Positions 17,976 to 27,374 of a stretch of 64,000 nt of DNA are shown here, piece by piece. The notes below the pieces were generated by a model. It worked only from the letters and a program-made list of their open reading frames with translations, was not told the origin of the DNA and did no database searches. Origin of the DNA: Deltaproteobacteria bacterium (lineage in GTDB: Bacteria; UBA10199; GCA-002796325; JACPFF01); NCBI GenBank assembly GCA_016210045.1, contig JACQUX010000029.1:62001-126000 (forward strand). The letters run 5' to 3'. Made by a program: the position numbers and the translations under genes. How positions within the stretch are numbered: position 1 is the stretch's first letter; each line of letters starts with the position of its first letter.

Positions 17976-18599
17976 CTACCGCCTACGCAGCAATTTCTCG
18001 CGTTCCGCGCGGGCATCCAAACGAGCCTGCCGAGCATCCGCCAACCGCTGTTCGTAATGAGCCCACCAGGCTGGATGCGACTCCTCATTCGGAACGACAA
18101 AGCGAGCCAGCGAGGCCGATTCGAGCAGCGCGAAGACCACGGGTTCCTCAACAGCGTTGTCCGTCGCCACGCCGATCAGGACCTCATAGGCACCGAGCAA
18201 CTTCGGATCGACGACTGCCAGGAGCGCCTCTCGAGCCTGCAATAACGCCGCTCCGGCCGTCTTTGTATCCCGGACACGCAATGCGCGTTGTAGACGGCCA
18301 GCTTCAGCGAGCAATACCTTACGCGGCCCTTCCGAGGACTGGAAACCGCCTACACACGCCCTGAAGGCATCCATAACGGGGTCCGGAAACCCCGCAAAGT
18401 CTCCCGCCGCGAATTGTCTGCGCTCTAAGGAGGCGCTAGTACTAGCAACTGCCGCTGTGGCAACCGACGGCTGCGGCGTCTGCGCCAATGTTGCCAACCC
18501 CACACTCCGATCCCCACCATGCACTTGGCGAGGCCCCTGCCTAGCCGGCTGCCCTCTGCCACGATGCACTATGTTTTTCACTGCCGCCCCGATTCCCAT
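17976..18599 (-). CDS. Hypothetical protein at the 3' end of the polysaccharide locus
   Basis: I do not recognise this protein. The frame is open from 18689, but that start is a TTG. The ATG at 18599, with AGGGGCGGA just upstream, gives a more likely 207-residue product. There is no signal peptide or membrane segment. The last 40 residues are Arg/Ala/Glu-rich and probably helical or coiled-coil. Composition is Ala-rich throughout. It lies on the same strand as the polysaccharide genes, 90 bases after the Wzz-type gene, and may be the last gene of that transcript or independent. Coding status is moderate because the region is GC-rich, where spurious long frames are common. Confidence 0.45.
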   Translation of the reverse strand: MGIGAAVKNIVHRGRGQPARQGPRQVHGGDRSVGLATLAQTPQPSVATAAVASTSASLERRQFAAGDFAGFPDPVMDAFRACVGGFQSSEGPRKVLLAEAGRLQRALRVRDTKTAGAALLQAREALLAVVDPKLLGAYEVLIGVATDNAVEEPVVFALLESASLARFVVPNEESHPAWWAHYEQRLADARQARLDARAEREKLLRRR

Positions 18600-18689
18600 A
18601 TCCGCCCCTTTGGTCCCATAACGCACAAAAAACCGAACGGCGCGTTTGTCACACCCCCCGAAGCAGTGCAAGCAATAATTTTTTCTCAA

Positions 18690-19811
18690 TTACACTGCGG
18701 ATCCAGACCGGCTGCGGTGGCGGGAAAAATACTCCACAATGAATGCAAGACCGATAGAGGCCACGAAGGCCGATACGAATGCAGACAGAACAATCACGCG
18801 CCGCTTGGGCCGAATAGCTCTAACAGGAACACGCGCCGGATCGACGACCTGGAACGACAATTCATCTTTGGCCTCGTCAATTCTGGCAAGCTCATATTGC
18901 TGTGTTAACAGCGCCGTCATCTTCCCCAACAACTCCCGCTGGATCGTCAAATATTGGAGGTAGACTTGCTGCGGAATGCCGCGCACAACTTCTGCATCCG
19001 AAAGGAATTGTTGGACCGCATTTTTTTTTTGCTCTATAGTCGCTAACTGTGTGCCCAGTTTAATCGGATCAAAATTTCGCTCCACGGCTTCCGATTCGTC
19101 AGCGCGCTCAATCGTGACATCAACGGTTGATTCAACGCTTGAGATGCGACGGTCTTTATAAAATGTATTCAAAGCCTTTCCCGATTCCAAGAATTCCTTC
19201 CGATTCATAGCCAATTGTTTCTCGATAAACCGCCGATTGCGCTTCGCTAAAGAAAACGTGTTTTCATTAATAAAATCCTGAAGCAATTCCACAAATGTTT
19301 CCGCAATTTTCGCCGCCAATTGAGGGTTTTCATATTCGCACGTGAGCACAAGTTTACCGGACTTCACATCTTCACTGACATGGATCATACTCCGAACCTG
19401 CTCAATGACCTGATCGCGTACGCCCACTTCACCCACGGTCCCTTGCACTGCCCGCCACTGCTTGCCGTAGAGTAGCGGTATCAAATCGAGTCGTTGTATG
19501 ACTCGCTCCGCCATGCTCCAGCTCCGCAACAAGACCGGCAACTGACCTCCTCCGCCAAGGTTTTGCGTCAATCCTCCCACGAATGGGAGATCACTTACCG
19601 CACTCAAAATTGAGGAGCTATAGTTCCCTCGTGAACCGCCAAGGGGTAGCAAGACAACTTCTGACTGATAAACCTTCGGCAACAGGAAACTAATCACGAT
19701 TGAACCGATGGTGGAAAGGCCAACGAGCCACGCGCACATCCGCCAACGACAGCGGAGCACTCGCACATAGTCGAGCACGTCGATGACTGACAATGGGGAG
19801 TCTTCGCGCAT
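18690..19811 (-). CDS. Wzz/GumC-type polysaccharide chain-length protein
   Basis: The 373-residue protein has a transmembrane segment near residues 32-52 and another near 340-360, with a periplasmic region rich in coiled-coil helices between them. This is the Wzz layout. Such proteins set chain length and couple polymerisation to export across the inner membrane. There is no C-terminal tyrosine-kinase domain, so it is the Gram-negative short form. It starts 6 bases after the Wza-type gene, which fits direct interaction of the two. ATG 19811 is used. Confidence in the family is good; the exact subfamily is not assigned. Confidence 0.85.
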   Translation of the reverse strand: MREDSPLSVIDVLDYVRVLRCRWRMCAWLVGLSTIGSIVISFLLPKVYQSEVVLLPLGGSRGNYSSSILSAVSDLPFVGGLTQNLGGGGQLPVLLRSWSMAERVIQRLDLIPLLYGKQWRAVQGTVGEVGVRDQVIEQVRSMIHVSEDVKSGKLVLTCEYENPQLAAKIAETFVELLQDFINENTFSLAKRNRRFIEKQLAMNRKEFLESGKALNTFYKDRRISSVESTVDVTIERADESEAVERNFDPIKLGTQLATIEQKKNAVQQFLSDAEVVRGIPQQVYLQYLTIQRELLGKMTALLTQQYELARIDEAKDELSFQVVDPARVPVRAIRPKRRVIVLSAFVSAFVASIGLAFIVEYFSRHRSRSGSAV

Positions 19812-19816
19812 GCGGA

Positions 19817-20974
19817 TTATCTACTCAGTGTCACGATTGCGGTGGTCGCCGAAAGACCGAATCCCGCAATACCCAAGACAAAATTTACCCAACTTTCCGG
19901 TGGCAGTCGACTCTCCGGCACATAAATAGTGTCGCCCGGATTGATTGTCGTTTGTTCTTGAACGCCCATCGGCCTTGTCTTTCCATTCATCTCGATGAGT
20001 TTCACTCGGCGCAGCCGCGCCAATTTTGTCGTGCCGCCCGCAAGTGTCAAATAATGGTTGATCGAATGATACGGACTGAAGGGGTACGGGCCCGGTGCGT
20101 AAACACCGCCCAACACAAAGACACGGTCCTCATAGGAGGGGAAAAAAACCTGATCACCCGGCAATTCACTGACGTTGAAATCAAACGTGTTTTTGGCCGT
20201 CAGCACATTGGGCACAAAAATGACATCCCCATTAGAAATCGTTGTCCGCCGCACCGCAAGAGGCACATTCTCAATATCCAACATCTGTTTCGTTCCATCC
20301 ACAAAACGGACCAGTCGTATCGGCGCGCTCAGTTCAGCACCGATCGTCATCCCCCCAGCGAGGCTCAGTGCATCGGCCAGGCTGCGCTCTCCACGCATCT
20401 CGTAAATACCGGGACGCCTCACCGACCCTACTACCTGGATCGATCGCTTGCGCAGCGGCACATAAATGACGTCGTTATCGAGCAAATAGGGATTATGCTG
20501 TAATTCTCCAAACAAACGAAACCGCACTAAATCATAAGTTCGGGAACTGCTCCCGCGACGCCGGATTTGGATGTGCCGCGCTGAGCCTTGATCCAATACA
20601 TCTCCGGCCCGCTGCAACACTTCTTGGAGTCGATCAGAGGCCGCCACGCGATACGTCCCTGGGTTCTTCACTTCACCAACGATATGCACTTGGTAAGTCA
20701 CGCCGACCAATGTCCCCTCGCTTAATGCCATGCCTTTCTTGAAAACTTCTTCGTCTGTGCCATTCCCCAGACGTTGGCTCGGTCGATCAAAACCTCCCCC
20801 TTCCTGACCACGGAAACTTCTTCCACTCGATCCAAAAAAAACACCTCGCCCATCCAAAATGCGAGGGTCCCGAACAACCTGCGCCGCGACCGGTGCACCC
20901 GCAATTTGCAATACGAAACACACTAAAAAAAACCGTGTGCCTCGTCGGAGAAAATTAGACATGGAGCCGCTCAT
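19817..20974 (-). CDS. Wza-type polysaccharide export protein (SLBB domains)
   Basis: The product is 385 residues from ATG 20974. An earlier TTG frame from 21073 would hide the signal peptide. After the signal peptide (cleavage likely near VAAQ) comes the export domain and at least three SLBB-like units. They are marked by VGEVKNPGTY, VGSVRRPGIYE and LGGVYAPGPY, and the C-terminal part has a hydrophobic helix. It forms the outer-membrane channel of Wzy-dependent export. The signal lacks a clear lipobox, unlike E. coli Wza, so the anchor may be the C-terminal helix only. It sits between the initiating transferase and the Wzz-type gene. Confidence 0.88.
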   Translation of the reverse strand: MSGSMSNFLRRGTRFFLVCFVLQIAGAPVAAQVVRDPRILDGRGVFFGSSGRSFRGQEGGGFDRPSQRLGNGTDEEVFKKGMALSEGTLVGVTYQVHIVGEVKNPGTYRVAASDRLQEVLQRAGDVLDQGSARHIQIRRRGSSSRTYDLVRFRLFGELQHNPYLLDNDVIYVPLRKRSIQVVGSVRRPGIYEMRGERSLADALSLAGGMTIGAELSAPIRLVRFVDGTKQMLDIENVPLAVRRTTISNGDVIFVPNVLTAKNTFDFNVSELPGDQVFFPSYEDRVFVLGGVYAPGPYPFSPYHSINHYLTLAGGTTKLARLRRVKLIEMNGKTRPMGVQEQTTINPGDTIYVPESRLPPESWVNFVLGIAGFGLSATTAIVTLSR

Positions 20975-21069
20975 ACTGGATCCACCGTCGCCGATGCAAC
21001 TGAATTCTCCGATGATTTCCTGACGGCTTCCCCATGAACGATGCGGAACAGCGCTTACTGCAGCACTGT

Positions 21070-22068
21070 TCAATGAGCTCCGTAACCGGTTATCATTACA
21101 ACGATACTCTTCGCAATGATCTTCAAATCGAGCGCCAGCGAACGATTCATGATCCAGTAGAGGTCGTACTGTAATTTCTCCAAGGCCCCCTCGACGGAAC
21201 AGGTGTTTTCATAATTGACTTGCGCCCACCCGGTAATCCCGGGAAGGACCAAGTACCGATATTCGTAAAATGGAATTTCCTTCCGAAACCATTCCACCAG
21301 CTCCACTGCTTCCGGGCGTGGTCCAATGAGCGCTAATTCACCCTTAAAAATATTAATGAGCTGCGGGAGCTCATCGAGGCGATATCTCCGTATCCAGCGC
21401 CCCACCCGTGTAATTCGTACATCATCCTTTGTCGTCCAGGCCGCGCCATTCTTATCCGCATTCTTGTGCATCGTACGAAACTTTAACAACGTAAAATGGA
21501 CCCCCCGCTTGCCAACCCGACGTTGTCGATAAAAGACCGGACCCGGAGAATCCAGTTTGATCGCGGCCGCCAGTAGCGGCAACAGGGGGATAAACAGCCC
21601 CAAAAAAATGACACAACTAACACAGTAGTTCATCACGTTATACAGGAACGTATGCAGCGTGCTTTGTGGCGCCCGCAGATGGGGCATGATCCAGTGACTG
21701 TTGAGATGACGCACTGGAATTCTCTTCGCCAGGGCAGCATACATTTCCGGCATCTCAATAACGGGCACGCCGGCATCGAAACATTGCACAATCTGATGAA
21801 GGAGATGATCTCCTCGATCGCGCGTCACGGCGATGACAACCCCAGCAGCTCGCTGTTCTCTCACGATCTTCAGTAGTTCCTGGCTAGTCCCTAAGTAGGG
21901 GATGAAGTGGTGACTGTTGCCCAATTCCACAACGACACGCTCACCCTGTGGATGGTCCTCGATAAATCCAGCAATCATACGTGGATTGTGATCGACCATC
22001 ACGCCGGCAATCGTCCGTCCTGCCCAGCCAGCCCCAACAATCACAAATTTGCCATGCTGTTTATTCAT
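21070..22068 (-). CDS. Undecaprenyl-phosphate sugar-phosphate transferase (initiating)
   Basis: The C-terminal 200 residues are a bacterial sugar transferase domain of the WbaP/PglC type. They carry a membrane hairpin near residues 147-167, then KFRTM, the DELPQL(I/L)N motif and IGPRPE. The domain moves a sugar phosphate from a UDP-sugar to undecaprenyl phosphate at the cytoplasmic face, the first committed step of repeat-unit assembly. The N-terminal 130 residues look like a nucleotide-binding (CoA-binding-like) domain with GAGWAGR. It lacks the four N-terminal membrane helices of WbaP. Its start overlaps the upstream glycosyltransferase stop by ATGA. Confidence 0.92.
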   Translation of the reverse strand: MNKQHGKFVIVGAGWAGRTIAGVMVDHNPRMIAGFIEDHPQGERVVVELGNSHHFIPYLGTSQELLKIVREQRAAGVVIAVTRDRGDHLLHQIVQCFDAGVPVIEMPEMYAALAKRIPVRHLNSHWIMPHLRAPQSTLHTFLYNVMNYCVSCVIFLGLFIPLLPLLAAAIKLDSPGPVFYRQRRVGKRGVHFTLLKFRTMHKNADKNGAAWTTKDDVRITRVGRWIRRYRLDELPQLINIFKGELALIGPRPEAVELVEWFRKEIPFYEYRYLVLPGITGWAQVNYENTCSVEGALEKLQYDLYWIMNRSLALDLKIIAKSIVVMITGYGAH

Positions 22069-23240
22069 CCGACAACCCGCCGCGTCAGAAATCGCTCCGA
22101 TGCTCGACCATCAAGCAATTGTTCATAAAGTGTTAACGTGCGGGTAATAACCTGGGTCTCGGAAAAATCTCGCATCACCAGTGCACGCCCATAGCTCCCC
22201 ATCGCCGCGCGTCTGGACGCATCGGCTAAGAGCCCCGCTAAGGCACACGCCACCGCCGCCGCATCACGAGGAGGAACGAGCACACCATTCTGGCCGTCGT
22301 GGACAATCTCTCGACACCCCGGCATATCGGTCGTAACGATCGGTCGCCCCGCGGCAGCCGCCTCGATTAAGACGCGTGGGATGCCCTCCCGATAATACGA
22401 GGGAAGACACACGATCGTCGCATCGGCCAACACCCGCGGCATATCGACACGATGCCCCCACCATTCCACACTCCGCTGCGCGACCCATTGACGCAGTTGA
22501 GCCTCTGAAATTGAAGTCGGGTTTCCTTCATCAGGTCGCCCCACTAGTACACATCGACACGAAACCCCTTGTGCCTTGAGCTGACGCGCCGCTTCGACAA
22601 ATTCCGTTACTCCTTTATCCCGTAACATGCGACTTGCGAACACAACGACCGGTACACCGGATGGCTCCGCACAAGGCTGGAACGCCTCTGGGTCAACGCC
22701 CGAACCCTTAATAACAACGGCCTCCGCCGATGACATTACCCCATATTGCAATAACAAAGCCTGATCATCGGGATTCTGCAAGATGACCCTTTGGTTAGGA
22801 AGACGCAATGCCTGACGCAACAACCGCACGACTATATGACGAAGCGCTGTCCGCGGCCAACTCGCTGCAGTGTCCACAAAGAGATAACCGAGTCCCGTAA
22901 CCGCATTCACCACAGCGGGGACCCCGCTAAGACGCGCAGCAATCGATCCATACAGAATCGGTTTTAACGTGAGATGGTGCACCAAATCTGGCCGCACACG
23001 GCCATATAGGCGATACAAGCGAAAAAGGGCTAAGCCCTCCTCCCACACGCGCACCCGGCGACGGTGCAAGGGGACCTGATGGAATACGAAACCATCCGCT
23101 GTTAATTCTTCCACACGCGGATGGGTCGGCGCTGCGACGTGGATCTCATAGCCTCGCGCACTGGTCGCCCGGGCCAAAGCACGACGATGTGACAAGAAAA
23201 ATCCGACATCATTCACAACATATAAGAGTCGCTGCCGCAT
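22065..23240 (-). CDS. Glycosyltransferase family 4
   Basis: This 391-residue GT-B fold enzyme has the N-terminal acceptor half with FFLSHRRALA. The C-terminal donor half has PSYYREGIPRVLIEAAAAGRPIV (the E-x7-E area) and a GCREIV segment. The form resembles WbpH/CapM-type enzymes that extend lipid-linked repeat units with N-acetylated sugars at the cytoplasmic face, but donor and acceptor cannot be read from sequence. Its start codon overlaps the asparagine synthase stop (TAATG), and its stop overlaps the next start (ATGA), so the three genes are translationally linked. Confidence 0.9.
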   Translation of the reverse strand: MRQRLLYVVNDVGFFLSHRRALARATSARGYEIHVAAPTHPRVEELTADGFVFHQVPLHRRRVRVWEEGLALFRLYRLYGRVRPDLVHHLTLKPILYGSIAARLSGVPAVVNAVTGLGYLFVDTAASWPRTALRHIVVRLLRQALRLPNQRVILQNPDDQALLLQYGVMSSAEAVVIKGSGVDPEAFQPCAEPSGVPVVVFASRMLRDKGVTEFVEAARQLKAQGVSCRCVLVGRPDEGNPTSISEAQLRQWVAQRSVEWWGHRVDMPRVLADATIVCLPSYYREGIPRVLIEAAAAGRPIVTTDMPGCREIVHDGQNGVLVPPRDAAAVACALAGLLADASRRAAMGSYGRALVMRDFSETQVITRTLTLYEQLLDGRASERFLTRRVVG

Positions 23241-25237
23241 TATGCACTCGCTTGATATGCACGCCAGCCCTGAAACATTAGCACTGGCCAGAGGTCTTGT
23301 TGCCAGTCCCGCCGTCTCGTCACATGCTCATTCCACCGTTGACAGATCAGCGTCGCATCAAGCAAGCCACTGGCTTCTAACTGCTTCCGTTCCAAGAGGT
23401 GCTCCACCCAGTCTCGAAGCGGACCTCGGACCCACGTAGCGATGGGCACCGAAAATCCCATCTTCGGACGCTCGGTCACGTGAGGAGGAATATATCGTGC
23501 TAAGAGCTGGCGCAATATCCACTTGCCGCGTCCCCCACGCACTTTCATGTCGATTGGAATTCGCCAAGCGAATTCGACAATTCGGTGATCCAGAAGCGGG
23601 ACTCGCCCTTCCAGTCCCACTGCCATCGTCGCACGATCAAGTTTCGTGAGGACATCGTCCGGCAAATAGGTGATTAAATCCCACAACATCATACGTTCCG
23701 CCAACGCAGCCTCTCCAAGCGCTTGCGCAGCGTTCCCCGCAACCGGGCTGAAGACCACGGCGTCCTTGCTTCGCATCGGCGCCCCATCATGCCATCGTGC
23801 GACCAACCGCTCATAATACTGATAATGCGTCGCCGCCGTACAGGCCGCTGCAAACTTATAAATTTTCTCGCTCGGCTGGGACAGACGCCACCGCATCGGC
23901 ACAACGGATTGGAGGCAATGAAAAATGGTTTGCCACTGCGCCGGCGAAATCCGACGAGCACCTTCAGCAAACCAGCGACGGACAAGGGCTGGCGTGTGAC
24001 TCAACCACCGCCAGCTTTTCCCTCCTTGAATATGACGGTGATATCCGCCAAATAACTCATCCCCCCCATCACCGGAGAGACTCACGGTCACATATTGCCG
24101 TGCCAACTGGGCAATGAGAAATGTTGGGATCTGTGACGCATCTGAAAATGGCTCGTCATAAAGTCCCGGCAATCGGGTAATGGCATCCATCGCATGCGCC
24201 TGCGTCACATAGAGTTCCGTATGCTCCGTACCCAAATAGTGACTCACGGCCCGTGCCTGCGGGGCTTCATCATAATCACTCTCAAGAAATCCGATGGTAA
24301 ACGTTTTTACTGGCCTCGCACTCTGCCGCTGCATCAAGGCCACGACGAGTGAGGAGTCGATCCCTCCTGAGAGAAAGGCCCCTAATGGCACATCTGATCG
24401 GAGACGTAATCGCACGGCCTCCGACAACATGGTGTCGAGCTGCTCCAAGAGATCGTCAGTTGTTCCGCACCAGGGAGATGCAACCCCCCGACACGCGACA
24501 TCAATCGCCGACCAATACCGCTGAGGCCGCAGTGCCGCAGTTGCGTCATCCGGATCCGCAGACCAGGGTACACGATCGCGCAACTGCTGAGCACTCACGG
24601 TAAAGATCGAGCCAGGTGCCAACTTTGTGATCCCCGCGTAAATAGATGCAGGAGCGGGCACGTAATTGTAGCGAAAATATTGGGCAAGGGCCTGCGGCTC
24701 TAACGTCCCGGAAAATTCGGGGTGATACCGCAATACGCCCAATTCGGAACTGACCACAAACGAGCGCCCACACCAACCGTAGTACAGCGGCTTAATACCG
24801 AGACGATCTCGCACGAGCACGAGTCGGCGTTCGACCGCATCCCACACGACACACGCAAACATCCCGACGCATTTATCCACCGCAGCCGGCACCCCCCAAT
24901 GCTCAAAGGCGGCCAGCAGGACTTCCGTATCCGAATGTCCGCGAAAAAGATGTCCCGCCTGCTCCAGCGTACAACGCAAATCCTGAAAATTGAAAATTTC
25001 TCCATTGTAGGCGATGCAAAAACGGTGGGTGCTCGACCACATCGGCTGCCGCCCTTCAGCGCTTAAATCGATAATTGACAAACGGCGATGCCCCAGTGCG
25101 ATGCCCGCGGCCGCATCCCACCACACGTCACCGGCATCGGGCCCTCGATGCCGCAAGGCCTCAGTCATCGGACGCACGACGGCTTCAACCATGGTCTCAG
25201 TTAAACGAGGATCCCATACTGCAACAATTCCACACAT
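23240..25237 (-). CDS. asnB: Asparagine synthase-like glutamine amidotransferase, copy 1
   Basis: The 665-residue protein begins MCGIVAV: Cys2 is the nucleophile of the class II glutaminase domain (to about residue 215). The synthetase domain has the ATP-binding LSGGIDSS near residue 289. Length and layout match AsnB. In polysaccharide loci such proteins are thought to amidate uronic acids or modify peptides rather than make free asparagine; that is inference from context. A second copy lies at 28556. It is separated by only 9 bases from the glycosyltransferase upstream. Confidence 0.9.
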   Translation of the reverse strand: MCGIVAVWDPRLTETMVEAVVRPMTEALRHRGPDAGDVWWDAAAGIALGHRRLSIIDLSAEGRQPMWSSTHRFCIAYNGEIFNFQDLRCTLEQAGHLFRGHSDTEVLLAAFEHWGVPAAVDKCVGMFACVVWDAVERRLVLVRDRLGIKPLYYGWCGRSFVVSSELGVLRYHPEFSGTLEPQALAQYFRYNYVPAPASIYAGITKLAPGSIFTVSAQQLRDRVPWSADPDDATAALRPQRYWSAIDVACRGVASPWCGTTDDLLEQLDTMLSEAVRLRLRSDVPLGAFLSGGIDSSLVVALMQRQSARPVKTFTIGFLESDYDEAPQARAVSHYLGTEHTELYVTQAHAMDAITRLPGLYDEPFSDASQIPTFLIAQLARQYVTVSLSGDGGDELFGGYHRHIQGGKSWRWLSHTPALVRRWFAEGARRISPAQWQTIFHCLQSVVPMRWRLSQPSEKIYKFAAACTAATHYQYYERLVARWHDGAPMRSKDAVVFSPVAGNAAQALGEAALAERMMLWDLITYLPDDVLTKLDRATMAVGLEGRVPLLDHRIVEFAWRIPIDMKVRGGRGKWILRQLLARYIPPHVTERPKMGFSVPIATWVRGPLRDWVEHLLERKQLEASGLLDATLICQRWNEHVTRRRDWQQDLWPVLMFQGWRAYQASA

Positions 25238-25246
25238 ACTCTCTCA

Positions 25247-26437
25247 CTAGGCCGCTGCGTCGCGTAGTTGCTGCATAATCACTACCGACATACGATCCAC
25301 TTGACGCTCCCACGTATTACTCAAGGCATATGCCCGACGAGCCGTTTGTTGCGTTCCAGTATTTGTCGCAATGACGTCCAATAGTCCCGCCACAAAATCG
25401 TCGATCGAATCCGCCACACGCACGACGGCTTGCGCATCTTCAGTCGCCGGGAAACGTGTACTGACACACGGGAGACCGGCGCCGCAATAGTCATAGATTT
25501 TCGTCGGCGTACAATATCGGGTATGCTCATCGGCCGCTCGGTACATAATAATACCGGCATCAGCAGCGGCGTAATAGCGTGGCAAATCGGCATAATTTTT
25601 GTAACCGAGCAGATGGATGTTCGGCAGTGAAAGCAAATCGCGCACCGCTTCACTCGGCGCCAGTCCATGCACATAACTCAACAACAGAAACGACATGTGT
25701 GGCAACCGCTGCGCGACGGCAAGAAAGAGCTGGTAATCGACCCATTGTGTCAGTGCGCCCGCAAAGATCACGCGCGGTCGCGGGAGATGAGCGACATCCA
25801 CGGGTTCCGGCAGTGGCGCCTGCGCATCATACTGACGCAGATGCACTGCGCCGCATCCGTGACCGATTTGGTGCGTGCGTCGATTCAGTGCCGACAGCTC
25901 ACGATAAAGCAACGAACCTGGCGTAAAGATCAGATCCGCCAGCCGCGCCATGCGTTGGTACGCGGCCAAGAAGGCGGGGGATGCATTGTACGTATGGAGG
26001 CCGTCGACACAATGGAAGATCCAACACTGGTGCGGCAATCGACGCATCACCGACTCCCAGGTCGGCGAAAAACACCACACCAGTGGAGATGGCATTTCCG
26101 TCCGACGACATAACCGTCGCAACTGCCGCACTAATAACCAACGATTCACCCAAGCGACCCACGGGATGTGATGCAACGGAATGGCAAATGGGCTGTAGAT
26201 CTTCACTCGTTGGGCATCTAATCCCGCCCCCTGCTCTCGGCGCACACCAAACAGCATCCGCTGCAGTCTGGCCAACACCCGCCGCCATTCGGACCATCGC
26301 GGGAGCCGACGACCGATCGTCTCGACAAAAACGACGTTATTCTGGAGACTCAACAACGCCGCAATCTGCATCGTCGATACGGCATTATCTTGCCACTCAC
26401 TGGCCGTCAAAAAGAGGATATCCTTACCCTTGAGCAT
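25247..26437 (-). CDS. Glycosyltransferase (GT-B, group 1-like)
   Basis: The product is about 396 residues from ATG 26437. GTG or TTG starts a few codons upstream are possible and would overlap the methyltransferase gene more. The C-terminal half carries PRVIFAGALT, a LLGYKNYADLPRYYAAADAGI segment and KIYDYCGAGLPCV, typical of GT-B donor domains such as TuaH-like teichuronic acid glycosyltransferases. It is similar in form to the protein at 27371, so the two may be paralogues. It sits between a methyltransferase and an asparagine synthase in the locus. Donor unknown. Confidence 0.85.
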   Translation of the reverse strand: MLKGKDILFLTASEWQDNAVSTMQIAALLSLQNNVVFVETIGRRLPRWSEWRRVLARLQRMLFGVRREQGAGLDAQRVKIYSPFAIPLHHIPWVAWVNRWLLVRQLRRLCRRTEMPSPLVWCFSPTWESVMRRLPHQCWIFHCVDGLHTYNASPAFLAAYQRMARLADLIFTPGSLLYRELSALNRRTHQIGHGCGAVHLRQYDAQAPLPEPVDVAHLPRPRVIFAGALTQWVDYQLFLAVAQRLPHMSFLLLSYVHGLAPSEAVRDLLSLPNIHLLGYKNYADLPRYYAAADAGIIMYRAADEHTRYCTPTKIYDYCGAGLPCVSTRFPATEDAQAVVRVADSIDDFVAGLLDVIATNTGTQQTARRAYALSNTWERQVDRMSVVIMQQLRDAAA

Positions 26438-27374
26438 CGCTCCCACCAAGAGTCAGAGGCTTGATCGCCTCGGTCAGTAAGAGGAAGCCATACCGACGAA
26501 ATGCCCAGTTGATCCATGCATTAGGCAGACGGTCCTCAAACTGCGCGCGCCAACGGCGAGGGATCATAAATGAAACAGACGACTTGGGTTCAAAAGCCAC
26601 TTGGCGCAGCATCGTAAAATTGGGGAAGAGCACCTCCCGAATTTGCCGTGGGGTATAATATTTTGCGAGCGGGCACCCACCGATCTCTTTCCCATCCGTA
26701 TACCGATTGTGTAGTTCCTGCATCGACATCCGCAACAACTTTCCCTGCATAATTCCGTAGCGCAGCACGACGTTCACCCAATTATAAAAGGAATGCCGAT
26801 TATACAGCATGATCCCAATGCGTCCTCCCGGTTTCAATACTCGCACAATTTCACGCGCGCATTGTCGCGTATCAGGACTGTGGTGAATCACGCCCCAGCT
26901 CCAGACATAATCAAACGAATGATCGGAAAACGGCAGTCGCTCCGCATCGGCAAGACGCACGTCCGCTGACAACCCTCTGAGCACCAATCGTTTCCGCGTG
27001 ACTTCAACAGATGTCGGAGAGAGATCCACGCACGTCACGTCCCCCCCCAAGCGCACGAGAGATTCGGCATGGGCACCCAAACCACACCCGACTTCTAAAA
27101 CGCGTTTCCCACGGAAAAAATCAGCCGGCATCAGCTCGGAAAACAAAAGGGTATCGCTCCGTTGTGCATAAAAGGCCTGACGGCGAAAATTGCGATCATT
27201 GTCATCAAGGTACCGTCGAAACATCCCATCATCGGTAAATTGCCGCGGAACACCCAAATGCGGGGTCCCCTGGCCATCCAGATAATCTTGCGAATGCTGG
27301 GACCACCACTCGCGGGACGCCGCTTTGAGTCGTTCGTCGGTACGATCCATCTCCGTTACAGACTCGATCTTCAT
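26424..27374 (-). CDS. SAM-dependent methyltransferase (class I)
   Basis: The product is 316 residues from ATG 27374, preceded by GGAAGAG. The SAM-binding motif VLEVGCGLGAHAE is near residue 88, followed by an acidic CVDLSP turn and WGVIHHSPD of the Methyltransf_11 type. It probably methylates a sugar or lipid-linked intermediate of the polysaccharide. The start overlaps the stop of the upstream glycosyltransferase by ATGA. The C-terminal third is basic and has FMIPRRWRAQFE, perhaps for membrane association. Substrate not determined. Confidence 0.88.
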   Translation of the reverse strand: MKIESVTEMDRTDERLKAASREWWSQHSQDYLDGQGTPHLGVPRQFTDDGMFRRYLDDNDRNFRRQAFYAQRSDTLLFSELMPADFFRGKRVLEVGCGLGAHAESLVRLGGDVTCVDLSPTSVEVTRKRLVLRGLSADVRLADAERLPFSDHSFDYVWSWGVIHHSPDTRQCAREIVRVLKPGGRIGIMLYNRHSFYNWVNVVLRYGIMQGKLLRMSMQELHNRYTDGKEIGGCPLAKYYTPRQIREVLFPNFTMLRQVAFEPKSSVSFMIPRRWRAQFEDRLPNAWINWAFRRYGFLLLTEAIKPLTLGGSDAQG